From: Novosphingobium sp. UBA6272
Lineage (GTDB): Bacteria; Pseudomonadota; Alphaproteobacteria; Sphingomonadales; Sphingomonadaceae
Length of the DNA stretch: 64,000 nucleotides
Reading direction: 5' to 3'
Assembly: GCF_002440635.1 (NCBI RefSeq)
Contig: NZ_DJUW01000002.1
Location: 1 to 64,000, forward strand
Below the pieces are notes generated by a model. The model saw nothing but the letters and a program-made list of their open reading frames with translations, had not been told where the DNA came from and made no database searches. How positions within the stretch are numbered: the first letter of the stretch is position 1; each line of letters begins with the position of its first letter. Positions 17,062 through 25,983 of this stretch are shown piece after piece. A program made the translations under genes and the position numbers.

Positions 17062-17820
17062 ATGGTTTTTGAACTTCTCAACGCCGCAGCCAACGCGGCA
17101 CCGCAGAACAAGTTCGGTTTCGCCGAAGCGCTCGAGCAGGGCGGTTTCATCGCCTATGCCACGGTTATCATTCTGGGCATCATGTCGTTCGGCTCGTTCT
17201 TCATCCTGATCACCAAATGGATCGAGCAGAACAAGATCCTCGGACAGTACAAGGCCATGCGTGGCAATTTCTGGCGCGCAGCCACCCTCAAGGAAGGCGC
17301 CGCAAAGCTCGACAAGAACAGCGCCTGGCGCCAGATCGTCGACGACGGCCTGTCGGCTGAAGAAGCCGCAGCCAAGATGAGCGACCAGACCGAAGCCCAC
17401 GACTGGCTGCATGGTTCGCTGGCCCGTTCGGAAAACTCGATCAACGCCCGCCTCGCCGGCGGCCTGCCGTTCCTCGCCACCGTCGGTGCGACCTCGCCGT
17501 TCATCGGTCTGTTTGGGACCGTGGTCGGCATCTACCGCGCGCTGATCGCGATCGGCATCGCCGGTTCGGCCTCGATCGACAAGGTTGCGGGTCCGGTCGG
17601 TGAAGCTCTGATCATGACCGCGCTGGGTCTGCTCGTCGCGGTTCCGGCCGTGCTCGCCTACAACTACCTCCAGGCTCGCAACAAGCGGATTGCCGAACTT
17701 CTGACCGGTTTCTCGACCGATGTTCTCGCGAACATCAGCTCGAAGGGCGCCGTCAAGCCGGCCGTCGCTGCTGCACCGGCAGCCAAGCCCGCTGCTGCCG
17801 CTCCGGCTGCCAAGGCCTAA
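17062..17820 (+). CDS. exbB: ExbB-type proton-channel protein
   Basis: 252 residues of the MotA/TolQ/ExbB family. Three membrane helices are visible: AYATVIILGIMSFGSFFILI (about 32-51), SPFIGLFGTVVGIYRALIAI (about 149-168) and ALIMTALGLLVAVPAVLAYNYL (about 183-204). The C-terminal tail is Ala/Pro/Lys-rich. It forms the inner-membrane motor with ExbD that energises TonB. A GAGAGGA ribosome-binding site precedes ATG 17062, and exbD follows after about 100 bases. Confidence 0.95.
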   Translation: MVFELLNAAANAAPQNKFGFAEALEQGGFIAYATVIILGIMSFGSFFILITKWIEQNKILGQYKAMRGNFWRAATLKEGAAKLDKNSAWRQIVDDGLSAEEAAAKMSDQTEAHDWLHGSLARSENSINARLAGGLPFLATVGATSPFIGLFGTVVGIYRALIAIGIAGSASIDKVAGPVGEALIMTALGLLVAVPAVLAYNYLQARNKRIAELLTGFSTDVLANISSKGAVKPAVAAAPAAKPAAAAPAAKA

Positions 17821-17926
17821 GATAACGCCAGGCCGGCGTCCGGGCACTGCCCGGCGCCGGTTCCTAGGCGGGCCAGTCAAACCCGTTTTGTCCAGTCCGC
17901 AGAATTGAAAAGATAGGAATTAGCCC

Positions 17927-18460
17927 ATGGCGATTTCGATGGGAGGCGGCGGTCAGGAAAAACCGATGTCGGACATCAACACCACGCCCCTTGTGGACGT
18001 GATGCTGGTGCTCCTGATCATCTTCCTCATCGCAGTCCCGGTTGCCATCCAGACGATCCAGAAGCTCAAGATTCCCGTGCTCGTTTCACAGGAATCGAAG
18101 GACAAGGTCGAAAACCTCCTGCTTACCGTCAGCACGACCGATGCTGGTGGGCGCAGTGCGGGCGACCCGGGCTTCGAGGGTGCCTCGCTGGGTGGTGAAT
18201 GCCGGATCTACTTCAACAACATCACCCCGGTGGATTCGACCGAGCTGCAGAAGCTGGCCTACAAGCGCCTTGACGCGATCGTTAAGCGTGCCGGTGGTCC
18301 GGAAGCACTCCGCGACAACCCCGAACTGATCCCGCAGGTCCACATCCGTGGCGACGTAGCTGCCCCATGGCGCTGCGTGGCCGGTGCGATCTACAACGTT
18401 CAGCTCGCCGGTTACCCGACTGTCGGCTTTATCTCGACCCCGGTCGATCCGAACGGCTGA
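17927..18460 (+). CDS. exbD: ExbD-type biopolymer transport protein (first copy)
   Basis: 177 residues. The motif DINTTPLVDVMLVLLIIFLI (about 17-36) contains the essential membrane Asp that carries protons. The periplasmic part is longer than in the other two copies, with a Gly-rich insertion DAGGRSAGDPGFEGASLGGE and two Cys. It works with ExbB and TonB in the inner membrane. A GGAATTA-containing leader precedes the ATG. It is the third gene of the operon. Confidence 0.93.
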   Translation: MAISMGGGGQEKPMSDINTTPLVDVMLVLLIIFLIAVPVAIQTIQKLKIPVLVSQESKDKVENLLLTVSTTDAGGRSAGDPGFEGASLGGECRIYFNNITPVDSTELQKLAYKRLDAIVKRAGGPEALRDNPELIPQVHIRGDVAAPWRCVAGAIYNVQLAGYPTVGFISTPVDPNG

Positions 18461-18499
18461 CCTCCGGGTCGACGCGAAACTATTCAGGAGTAACCCACC

Positions 18500-18964
18500 A
18501 TGGCAATGTCAGCCGGCAGCGACGATGGCGAGCCGATGATGGAAATGAACACGACGCCGCTTATCGACGTCATGCTCGTTCTTCTCATCATGTTCATCAT
18601 TACCATCCCCGTAGCCACCCACGCCGTGAACATCGACCTGCCGAACCCGGCCGCGCCGCCGCCTGATGTCATCATCAAGCGCGACAAGAACAAGGTCGTG
18701 ATCATGCCGAATAACGACATCCTCTGGAACGGCACCTCGGTGAACGTGAACCAGCTCACCGGCTTGCTGAAGTCGACCCTGGCGATCAAGCCGGAGCCCG
18801 AGCTACAGTACCAGCCGGATGCCCAGGCGCCCTATGATACCAGCGTTACCGTGCTGAACATCATCAAGGGTTCCGGAGTTTCGGCCTTTGGCTTCGTCGG
18901 CAACGAACAGTATGCTGGCTTTGGCAAGGCCGCCAACGCGCCCAAGGTCGAAGGTCTCGACTAA
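18500..18964 (+). CDS. exbD: ExbD-type biopolymer transport protein (second copy)
   Basis: 154 residues with EMNTTPLIDVMLVLLIMFII at about residues 14-33 as proton-carrying helix and a periplasmic domain with VIMPNNDILWNG. Two unequal ExbD proteins after one ExbB is a known arrangement in Xanthomonas and sphingomonads, where the second copy can be needed for particular receptors. A CAGGAG ribosome-binding site lies 10 bases before ATG. A clear intrinsic terminator follows, ending the operon. Confidence 0.93.
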   Translation: MAMSAGSDDGEPMMEMNTTPLIDVMLVLLIMFIITIPVATHAVNIDLPNPAAPPPDVIIKRDKNKVVIMPNNDILWNGTSVNVNQLTGLLKSTLAIKPEPELQYQPDAQAPYDTSVTVLNIIKGSGVSAFGFVGNEQYAGFGKAANAPKVEGLD

Positions 18965-18990
18965 GCAGCGCGAGCAGACAAACAGGAACA

Positions 18991-19020
18991 AGGGGCGGAG
19001 GAATCCGCCCCTTTTCTTTT
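18991..19020 (+). terminator. Rho-independent terminator of tonB operon
   Basis: AGGGGCGGA (18991-18999), loop GGAA, TCCGCCCCT (19004-19012), then TTTCTTTT to 19020. The 9-bp GC-rich stem followed by a T-rich tract is a classic intrinsic terminator 27 bases after the second exbD stop. Confidence 0.9.
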
Positions 19021-19048
19021 GTCTCGATATCAGGATGACCTGCTCCTA

Positions 19049-19076
19049 TTGACACCAAAATTGCATGTTATACTAT
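19049..19076 (+). promoter_or_regulatory. Sigma-70-type promoter of the third exbD
   Basis: TTGACA (19049-19054), a 16-base spacer and TACTAT (19071-19076) lie in an AT-rich stretch unusual for this window. The -35 is a perfect consensus. The third exbD starts 35 bases after the -10, with TTGAGGAGAG as ribosome-binding region. Confidence 0.75.
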
Positions 19077-19110
19077 CTCCTGTATTAAATGGTATTGAGG
19101 AGAGCATGCA

Positions 19111-19554
19111 ATGGCCCAAACACTCATCGTGAATGACGGGCCTCTCGCCGAACTCAACACAACCCCGCTGATCGATGTCATGCTGGTGTTGCTGGTAATG
19201 TTCATCCTTTCGGTCCCGACCGCGCTCCACCAGACATCGTTCAACCTGCCTCGGTCGGACGGGACACCCCCCAAGGCTCCGATCCTGCCCGAGAACATGG
19301 TCTCGCTTACCTCGGTCGCGGAAATCCGCTGGAACGGACAGGCGGTCAGCGAAGGACAGCTGGTTAGCTTGTTGCAGGCTTCCACCCATCGCCAGCCGGA
19401 GCCCTTGATCCGTTTCGAACCCGAATCGGGTGCACCCTATGGCGCTTCGCTGCGGGTGCTAAACCTGATCCGGGCCACGGATCCGGCCGCCTTCGCATTT
19501 TCCGGCAACGAAAAATATGCCGACTTCGCGGCCGGGCCGAAACCGGCCCGCTAG
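19111..19554 (+). CDS. ExbD-type biopolymer transport protein (third, separately transcribed copy)
   Basis: 147 residues. ELNTTPLIDVMLVLLVMFIL (about 13-32) retains the key Asp, and the C-terminal part keeps the LRVLNLIRA and SGNEKYADF pattern of the second ExbD, so it is a diverged duplicate of that gene. It lies after the operon terminator and has its own strong promoter, which suggests independent control. Its TAG overlaps the stop of the convergent Lhr helicase gene by 3 bases. Its ExbB partner is presumably the one upstream. Confidence 0.9.
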   Translation: MAQTLIVNDGPLAELNTTPLIDVMLVLLVMFILSVPTALHQTSFNLPRSDGTPPKAPILPENMVSLTSVAEIRWNGQAVSEGQLVSLLQASTHRQPEPLIRFEPESGAPYGASLRVLNLIRATDPAAFAFSGNEKYADFAAGPKPAR

Positions 19555-22007
19555 GCGCGGTCATCCAGCCCGTCCGGGTCGCCGCGCATGGCCCGGCCCG
19601 CCAGGCTCTCCGCCTCGAACAGCAATTCGTCATCGGCCATGCCCTGCGGCAGGCTCTCGCGTCCGATCATCACCAGCACCGGTACCGCCAGCGGGCTGAC
19701 CCGATCAAGGACAACGTGGCGTACTTCTCGCCCGGCCCGATCCAGCACCCCGGCCAGGCGCCCGATGTCGGTCATCCGGGCGCGGGCATCGGCCCAGGCT
19801 GCTTCAATCAAGACATGGTCAGGCTCATGCTTGCGCAGCACATCATATATCAAGTCGGTCGAGAAGGTCACTTGCCGCCCGGTCTTGCGTTTGCCCGGGT
19901 GCTGTCGCTCGACCAGCCCGGCGATCACCGCCACTTCCCGAAAGGCGCGCCGCAGCAGATAGCTGTCCTCGACCCAGGCGACGAACTCCTCGGCAAGGAT
20001 ATCGGGCGAGAGCAGTCCGGCGGGATCCCCCACCGCCTTCAGGCTCCACGCCGCCAGGGCATAATCGTTGGCGACAAAGCCCATCGGAGACAGCCCCAGC
20101 TGTTCCATCCGCCGGGTGATCAGCATGCCGAGCGATTGATGCGCCGGCCAGCCCTCGAAGCAGTAAAACACAGTGAAATGCTTGCCCTCATGCGGGAAGC
20201 TTTCAACCAGCAACTTGCCGGGCGCGGGCAGTTCCGAGCGCCAATCCTGCATTTCGAGCCATTCACGTACGTCGTCGGGGAAGCGGCTCCACCCGGCGCG
20301 GTCGTCCAGCAGCGCCTGGACCCGCCCGGCAAGGTGCGTGGTCAGCGGCAGGCGCTGCCCCATATAGCTGGGGATCTGTCCTGCCTTCTTCGCGGCACGC
20401 ACGATCAGTTCGGTGTCGCGCATTGCCTCGATTTCGAGGTCGAGCCCGGCAAAGCGGATCGTGTCGCCGCTGCGCAGCGCCGCAGCAAAGCTCTCTTCCA
20501 CCCGGCCGAGCGAACGACCATTGCGAAACCGGACGTCGACCATCTCGCTGTCAACGATGATTCCGGCGTTGAGTCGATGGCGCGCCGCGTGCTGGGGATG
20601 GGTCAGCCGCCACAATCCGTCGCGGCCCGCCGTAATCCGCTGGAACCGGTCATAAGCCCGCAGGGCATAGCCCCCGGTCGCGACAAAGCCGAGCACACGA
20701 TCGAACGCCGCCGCATCGAGCCAGCGATAAGGCTCGGCCGACTGCACTTCGGCCAGCAGGTCATCCGCGCGGAATGGGCCGGCACAGGCCCGTGCCATGA
20801 CATGCTGGGCCAATACATCGAGCGCACCGGGGCGAAACGCCTCGCCGTCGCGCTGCCCCTCGGCCACCGCTTGCTCGGCCGCCATCGCCTCGAGGAACTC
20901 AAACCGGTTGCCCGGCACCAGCATGGCCCGGCTGGCCTGATCGAGCCGGTGATTGGCGCGGCCGATCCGTTGCAGCAGCCGCGACGAACCCTTGGGCGCG
21001 CCCATCTGCACGACCAGATCGATATCGCCCCAGTCGACGCCCAAATCGAGGCTGGCAGTGCAGACCAGCGCCCGCAGCTCACCCCGGGCCATCGCCCCTT
21101 CCACCTTGCGGCGGGCCTCCTTTGACAGCGAACCGTGGTGGATGCCGATCGACAGCACGTCCTCATTCGCGGTCCACAGCTGCTGAAAGATGAACTCGGC
21201 CAGGAACCGGGTGTTGCAGAACACCAGGGTGGTCCGGTTCGCCTTGATCGCCCGATAGAGCTGGGGAACGGCCCAGGCGGCTGCATGCCCGCCCCAGGGG
21301 ACCCTGGCCTCTTCGGGCAGGAGGATCGAAAGCTCCGGTTGCGCTCCTTGCTCTCCTTCAACGATCGAGACATCGGCCGCCGCCCCGTGCGGCGCAAGCC
21401 AAGCCGCAAAGGCCGCCGGATCAGCCAGTGTCGCCGAGAGCCCCACCCGCTGCAGACCCGGTGCGATAGCCTGGAGTCGTGACAAGGCTAACGCGAGCAA
21501 ATCGCCACGCTTTGTCGGCGCAAAAGCATGGATCTCGTCGATCACCACCCGCTTCAGCCCCGCGAACATGGTCTCGGCTTCGGGATAGGACAGCAGCAGC
21601 GAGAGCGATTCGGGCGTGGTCAGCAGAACCTGCGGCGGTCGGACCCGCTGGCGGGCCTTGCGGTCCGACGGGGTATCGCCGCTGCGCACTTCGACCCGCA
21701 TATCGAGCCCCAGCTCCGCGACCGGGGTCAGCAGGTTGCGCTGAACGTCATGCGCCAGCGCCTTGAGCGGAGAAACGTAGAGCGTGTGCAGCCCTTCTTC
21801 GGGTTTGCTTCCGCCCAGCCGCGACGGGCAGAAATCGGCGAGTGTGGGCAGGAAGCCGCCCAGCGTCTTGCCCGCCCCGGTATCCGCGACCAGCAAGGCG
21901 TGCCGGCCGGCCGCCGCCACTGCCAGCATCTCGGCCTGATGCCGCCGCAACCGCCAGCCGCGGGCGGAGAACCACTGTTCGAGTTCGGGAGGAAACAGAT
22001 CCGACAT
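19551..22007 (-). CDS. Lhr-type DEXH superfamily 2 DNA/RNA helicase
   Basis: 818 residues. Walker A ADTGAGKT near residue 41, DEIHAF (DEXH box), SATL, the C-terminal helicase motif QRIGRANHR and a winged-helix/Lhr core after it match the bacterial Lhr core. The length fits the form sometimes called ligase-associated DNA-damage-response helicase, which is usually encoded with a DNA ligase, an exonuclease and a phosphoesterase. None of those partners is next to it here. It probably acts in DNA repair as a 3'-5' translocase. Confidence 0.88.
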   Translation of the reverse strand: MSDLFPPELEQWFSARGWRLRRHQAEMLAVAAAGRHALLVADTGAGKTLGGFLPTLADFCPSRLGGSKPEEGLHTLYVSPLKALAHDVQRNLLTPVAELGLDMRVEVRSGDTPSDRKARQRVRPPQVLLTTPESLSLLLSYPEAETMFAGLKRVVIDEIHAFAPTKRGDLLALALSRLQAIAPGLQRVGLSATLADPAAFAAWLAPHGAAADVSIVEGEQGAQPELSILLPEEARVPWGGHAAAWAVPQLYRAIKANRTTLVFCNTRFLAEFIFQQLWTANEDVLSIGIHHGSLSKEARRKVEGAMARGELRALVCTASLDLGVDWGDIDLVVQMGAPKGSSRLLQRIGRANHRLDQASRAMLVPGNRFEFLEAMAAEQAVAEGQRDGEAFRPGALDVLAQHVMARACAGPFRADDLLAEVQSAEPYRWLDAAAFDRVLGFVATGGYALRAYDRFQRITAGRDGLWRLTHPQHAARHRLNAGIIVDSEMVDVRFRNGRSLGRVEESFAAALRSGDTIRFAGLDLEIEAMRDTELIVRAAKKAGQIPSYMGQRLPLTTHLAGRVQALLDDRAGWSRFPDDVREWLEMQDWRSELPAPGKLLVESFPHEGKHFTVFYCFEGWPAHQSLGMLITRRMEQLGLSPMGFVANDYALAAWSLKAVGDPAGLLSPDILAEEFVAWVEDSYLLRRAFREVAVIAGLVERQHPGKRKTGRQVTFSTDLIYDVLRKHEPDHVLIEAAWADARARMTDIGRLAGVLDRAGREVRHVVLDRVSPLAVPVLVMIGRESLPQGMADDELLFEAESLAGRAMRGDPDGLDDRA

Positions 22008-22083
22008 TGCCAGCCAAGATGGGCGCAGATCGGCTGAGCACCAAGCCCTTCCTTCGCCGCACGGTCAGTGCCACAGTCCGTCG

Positions 22084-23349
22084 ATGCAAGCGCTCGACTA
22101 CCATGAACTCACCGCAATCGGGCTGGCCCTCGCGCTCGGCCTGTTGATCGGGGTGCAGCGCGGCTGGGCCAGCCGTGATGGCAAGCCCGGCAGCCGGTTT
22201 GCCGGGATCCGCACTTACGCGCTGTTCGGACTGCTCGGCGGGATTGCCGGAGCACTGCAATTGCGCGCCGCCGGCTTCGCCACCGTGCTGCTCGCCGCCG
22301 GGGCGGTGCTGGTCGTGCTGGGCTATTGGCGCAGCACCAAGGGCCGCGCCTCGATCAGCGGAACCGCCAGCCTGACCGGGTTGATCGCACTTGCCGCCGG
22401 ATTCCTGGCGGGGAGCGGCGAATATGCCCTGGCCAGTGCCATGGCCGGATCGACCGTTCTGGTCCTCTCGCAGCGCAGCCGCTGGCATCACTGGCTCAGC
22501 CACGTCGAGGAGGCCGAGATGGTTGCGATCGCGCGCTTCGCCCTGATCGCGCTGGTGATCCTGCCGCTGCTGCCGAACGATCCGATCGGCCCTTATGGCG
22601 CGTGGAAACCGCGCCAGTTGTGGCTGGTGGTCGTCCTGGTATCGGGCTTTTCCTTTGCCGGATACGCCGCAGTCCGGCTGCTCGGCCCGGCACGCGGGGT
22701 GCTGGCAACCGCAGCCGCAGGCTCGATGGTTTCCTCGACGGCGGTCACCGCCTCACTGGCCGGGAAACTGCGCGACGGTTCGGGTAACACGATGCTGCTG
22801 AACGCCGGAGTCGCGCTGGCTAGCGCGACGATGTTCTTGCGGGTGACACTGCTGACGGCAGCCTTGGCGACATTCGCCCTGCCCGGCTTTGCCACTCTGG
22901 CCATGCCCGGCATGGTGGTCAGCTTTGCCGCCTGTTGGCTGATTTTGCGCCGCCGCGGGGATGGCGGCCCGGCCTATGAAGATGGGATGAAACTACGCAA
23001 TCCGTTCGATCTGGGGCCGGCGCTGCTGCTGATGCTGCTGACCATGGCGCTGACGGTCGCGGCACGCTGGGTTCTGCAGCGCTATGGCGATTCGGGCCTG
23101 GCCACCGTGTTGGCGATTTCTGGCTCGGTCGATGTGGATTCGGCGATCATAACCATGGGCAACCTGCCAGCCGGCACCCTGACCGCGCGTGTTGCCGCAC
23201 TGGTGCTGGCCCTGCCGGTCACGCTCAACACCTTGTTCAAGACCGCCACGCTGATCAGCATCGCCGGTTGGCGCAAGTCCTGGCCGGGGGCCAGCGCGAT
23301 GCTGGCAAGCTTGGTGGCGCTGGGAGGCGGGGTGCTGACGGTCTACTAA
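22084..23349 (+). CDS. MgtC/SapB-DUF4010 family integral membrane protein
   Basis: 421 residues and about ten to twelve hydrophobic helices. The N-terminal part (ALALGLLIGVQRGWASRDG) resembles the MgtC/SapB domain, including the conserved GLxxGxxR-like pattern. The C-terminal half (AISGSVDVDSAIITMGNL) is the DUF4010 type. The function of the fused family is not established; MgtC itself links to magnesium stress and ATP homeostasis. It diverges from the Lhr gene, 76 bases away, and its stop overlaps the convergent mutase gene by 4 bases. Confidence 0.82.
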   Translation: MQALDYHELTAIGLALALGLLIGVQRGWASRDGKPGSRFAGIRTYALFGLLGGIAGALQLRAAGFATVLLAAGAVLVVLGYWRSTKGRASISGTASLTGLIALAAGFLAGSGEYALASAMAGSTVLVLSQRSRWHHWLSHVEEAEMVAIARFALIALVILPLLPNDPIGPYGAWKPRQLWLVVVLVSGFSFAGYAAVRLLGPARGVLATAAAGSMVSSTAVTASLAGKLRDGSGNTMLLNAGVALASATMFLRVTLLTAALATFALPGFATLAMPGMVVSFAACWLILRRRGDGGPAYEDGMKLRNPFDLGPALLLMLLTMALTVAARWVLQRYGDSGLATVLAISGSVDVDSAIITMGNLPAGTLTARVAALVLALPVTLNTLFKTATLISIAGWRKSWPGASAMLASLVALGGGVLTVY

Positions 23350-24749
23350 TGCCCCGCTTGCGGTCCACGCTGCAGTCCGCTTGCTGCCAGTTGCGCGTCA
23401 ATCTGCTCCATCAGCCGATCAAGCCCGGCCTGGTCGCTGCTTTCGGCCCGGGCGACCAGCACGTCCTGGGTGTTGGAGGCGCGCAGCAGCCACCAGCCGT
23501 CTTCGGTCGAGACCCGCACCCCGTCGGTGGCGTCGACATCGGCCCCAGTAGCAGAGAGCCGCGCCTTGACCTCGTCAACCACGGCAAACTTGCGGCTTTC
23601 ATCGACCTGAAAGCGCAGCTCCGGCGTATTGACCAGCGCCGGCATCGCCCCGCGCAGTTCGGATACAGTCCTGCCGAGCCGGGCCGAAGCCGCGATCAGC
23701 CGGATCGCTGCGTAAAGCGCGTCGTCGAAGCCGTAGTACTGGTGCGCGAAGAACACGTGACCGCTCATTTCGCCGGCCAAGGGCGCGCCAATTTCCTTCA
23801 TTTTGGATTTAATCAGGCTGTGTCCGGTTTTCCACATAGTCGGCCGTCCACCAAGCCGAGACACCTGCTCGAATAGAGCGCGGCTGGCCTTCACATCCGC
23901 GATAATCGCGGCTCCGGGCTCCATCCGCAGGAGGTCTTCGGCGTATATCATGAGCAACTGGTCGCCCCAGATCACCCGGCCCTGCCCGTCGATCGCCCCG
24001 ATCCGGTCGCCGTCGCCATCGAAAGCCACCCCGAAATCGAGCTTCTTGGCCGCGACCAGTGCCTTCAAATCGGCAAGGTTCTTCTCCTCGGTGGGATCCG
24101 GATGATGGTTCGGGAACGTCCCATCCACTTGGGTGAAAAGCAGATGGTGTTCGCCAGGAAGTTGCTGAGTCAGAAGTTCGAGCGCGGGGCCGGCGGCGCC
24201 GTTACCCGCGTCCCAGCCGATCCGCTGGCGGGCGAGCAGCCCGGCATCGATCCCCGCAAGCCCTTCGAGCATCCGCGCGACATAGGCATGGAGCACTTCG
24301 CGATGCTCATGGCTCCCCTGGCCTTCGGCCCAGTCGCCGCCCTTGGCCATGACGCCAAGCTGCTGGATATCCGCGCCAAAGAACGGCCGGCCCTGGAATA
24401 CCATCTTGAAGCCATTGTAATTGGCGGGATTATGGCTGCCAGTTATCTGAATGCCGCCCTGCACATCTTCGGCTGAGGCCTCGGCATAATAGAGCATCGG
24501 GGTGGGCCCCATGCCGACCCGCACCGCATCGAGCCCGGCATCGTTGATCCCCTTGACCAGCGCCTCTTCGAGCATCGGCGAAGAGGTCCGCCCATCATAG
24601 CCGACCGCGATCCGCAGTCCCCCGGCCCGGCCCAGCAGGGTCGCGAAACCGCGCCCAATCGCATAGGCATCGGCCTCGCCCAGGGTTTCGCCAATGATCC
24701 CGCGAATATCGTATTCGCGCAGCACGGTGGGGTGGAACTGGTGGCTCAT
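23346..24749 (-). CDS. Phosphomannomutase/phosphoglucomutase
   Basis: 467 residues of the alpha-D-phosphohexomutase family. The phospho-serine loop is ITGSHNPANYNG (about residue 104), the metal-binding loop DGDGDRIG, the sugar-specificity loop GEMSGH and a C-terminal phosphate loop VSTEDGWWLLRASNT. It interconverts mannose- or glucose-6-phosphate and 1-phosphate for LPS and exopolysaccharide precursors, as AlgC does. Its start overlaps the stop of the J-domain gene (ATGA). Confidence 0.93.
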   Translation of the reverse strand: MSHQFHPTVLREYDIRGIIGETLGEADAYAIGRGFATLLGRAGGLRIAVGYDGRTSSPMLEEALVKGINDAGLDAVRVGMGPTPMLYYAEASAEDVQGGIQITGSHNPANYNGFKMVFQGRPFFGADIQQLGVMAKGGDWAEGQGSHEHREVLHAYVARMLEGLAGIDAGLLARQRIGWDAGNGAAGPALELLTQQLPGEHHLLFTQVDGTFPNHHPDPTEEKNLADLKALVAAKKLDFGVAFDGDGDRIGAIDGQGRVIWGDQLLMIYAEDLLRMEPGAAIIADVKASRALFEQVSRLGGRPTMWKTGHSLIKSKMKEIGAPLAGEMSGHVFFAHQYYGFDDALYAAIRLIAASARLGRTVSELRGAMPALVNTPELRFQVDESRKFAVVDEVKARLSATGADVDATDGVRVSTEDGWWLLRASNTQDVLVARAESSDQAGLDRLMEQIDAQLAASGLQRGPQAGH

Positions 24750-25042
24750 GATTTCTCCGTTTCGCTGCGGGCGATCCGCGCCAGCAACAGGTCGCGCGCG
24801 GCGTTGGCCTGATGGACCGCTTCGTTGCTGCCGCCGCGATCGGGATGAACCCGAACCAGCAGCCGGCGGTGCGCGTCGTTTATTTCGGCAGGAGTTGCAT
24901 TTCGGTCAACGCCGAGCAGGGTTCGCGCCTGTGCCTCGGCTTGCGAGCGCTCGGATGCCCTCCACAGGTCCCACGGCCATTTGCCGGTGGCCATGCGCAG
25001 CACCAGGCAAGCGATCAACGCGAACAGGATCAGGCGGCCCAT
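24746..25042 (-). CDS. Small membrane-anchored J-domain protein
   Basis: 98 residues. The N-terminal hydrophobic segment MGRLILFALIACLVLRMA anchors it, and the C-terminal half is a J-domain with ARTLLGVDRNATPAEINDAH and VHPDRGG (the HPD that stimulates DnaK ATPase). The topology recalls mitochondrial Pam18/Tim14 and bacterial TM-J proteins. It would recruit DnaK to the membrane. It sits between mipZ and the mutase gene, overlapping the latter by 4 bases and lying 12 bases after the mipZ stop on the same strand. Confidence 0.85.
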   Translation of the reverse strand: MGRLILFALIACLVLRMATGKWPWDLWRASERSQAEAQARTLLGVDRNATPAEINDAHRRLLVRVHPDRGGSNEAVHQANAARDLLLARIARSETEKS

Positions 25043-25054
25043 CGCCGCGCCCTA

Positions 25055-25879
25055 TCAGGCCGAGGCGGCAAGCGCCAGTTCCGGCTCGCGGCTGCCGGGC
25101 ATTGGCAAGGCCAGCGCGGCGATCAGGCTGCGCAGTTCCTGACGGGCGACCAGGTGGCTGGTGCCAAGCTCACCCAGGTGGCCCTTGTCGAGCAGGGTCA
25201 GGCCCGAGGGAAACAGTTCGCGGTAGATCACCCGTTCGCTGAGGCCGCTGGCGATCCGGAAGCCGACCCGTTTCGAAAGCTCGGTCAGGGCCTGATCGAG
25301 CCGCTTCATGTTGCGGGCTTCGGTATGCTGGGTGCGGTTGCGGACCACCACCCAGTCCATTTCGCGGCGCTTTTCCTTGATCGTGCTCATTGCCCGCTTC
25401 TTGCGCGCTTCCCAAATCAGTTCGGCATAGAACGAGAGACGGCGGACCTTGAAGGTTTCGGCGTCGACCTGGCCGATCAGATCAAAATCGACGAAACTGT
25501 CGTTGAGCGGGGTGACCAGGGTATCGGCCTCGGTCGCAACATGGCGAGCAAAGGGATCGTCGCGGCCCGGGGTATCAAAGATCAGGAAGTCCATCCCCTC
25601 GGAAAGTTCCGCGACCTGGGCATCGAGTTCCTCGATCGTCGATCCGGTGAACACTGCAAATCGGGCATTGGGCAGAACAATCGTCCGCCGCCGCTCGGTC
25701 TCCGCGCGGTTCTCCAGATAGCGGTGCAGCGTGCGCTGGCGCGGGTCGAGATCGAGCGCCGCTACCTTCGCACCCTGGTAGGCCAGCGCGATCGCGGTGT
25801 GAACCGCGGTGGTCGACTTGCCGGTGCCGCCCTTCTCGTTGGCGAAGACAATACGGTGCGGGGCGGGATGTGACGACAC
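25055..25879 (-). CDS. mipZ: MipZ-type division-plane ParA-like ATPase
   Basis: 274 residues from a GTG start at 25879, chosen because upstream codons have no family similarity. FANEKGGTGKSTTAVH is the deviant Walker A, DLDPRQRT the A' region, LIFDTPG Walker B. NDSFVDFDLIGQVDAET, MDWVVVRNRTQHTEARN and RVGFRIASGLSERVIYRELF are closely similar to Caulobacter MipZ as I remember it. MipZ forms gradients from the poles with ParB and blocks FtsZ away from midcell. The gene is divergent from panC. Confidence 0.92.
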   Translation of the reverse strand: MSSHPAPHRIVFANEKGGTGKSTTAVHTAIALAYQGAKVAALDLDPRQRTLHRYLENRAETERRRTIVLPNARFAVFTGSTIEELDAQVAELSEGMDFLIFDTPGRDDPFARHVATEADTLVTPLNDSFVDFDLIGQVDAETFKVRRLSFYAELIWEARKKRAMSTIKEKRREMDWVVVRNRTQHTEARNMKRLDQALTELSKRVGFRIASGLSERVIYRELFPSGLTLLDKGHLGELGTSHLVARQELRSLIAALALPMPGSREPELALAASA

Positions 25880-25983
25880 TTTGCTGATCTGACCTGCGTT
25901 TGAATGGTTGCCGCATGTTGCAGTGCAACGTAATGCGGGCGGGCTCTGGCCGCCCAGCGGTCTTACTCCAAGGGATCCGGTCC

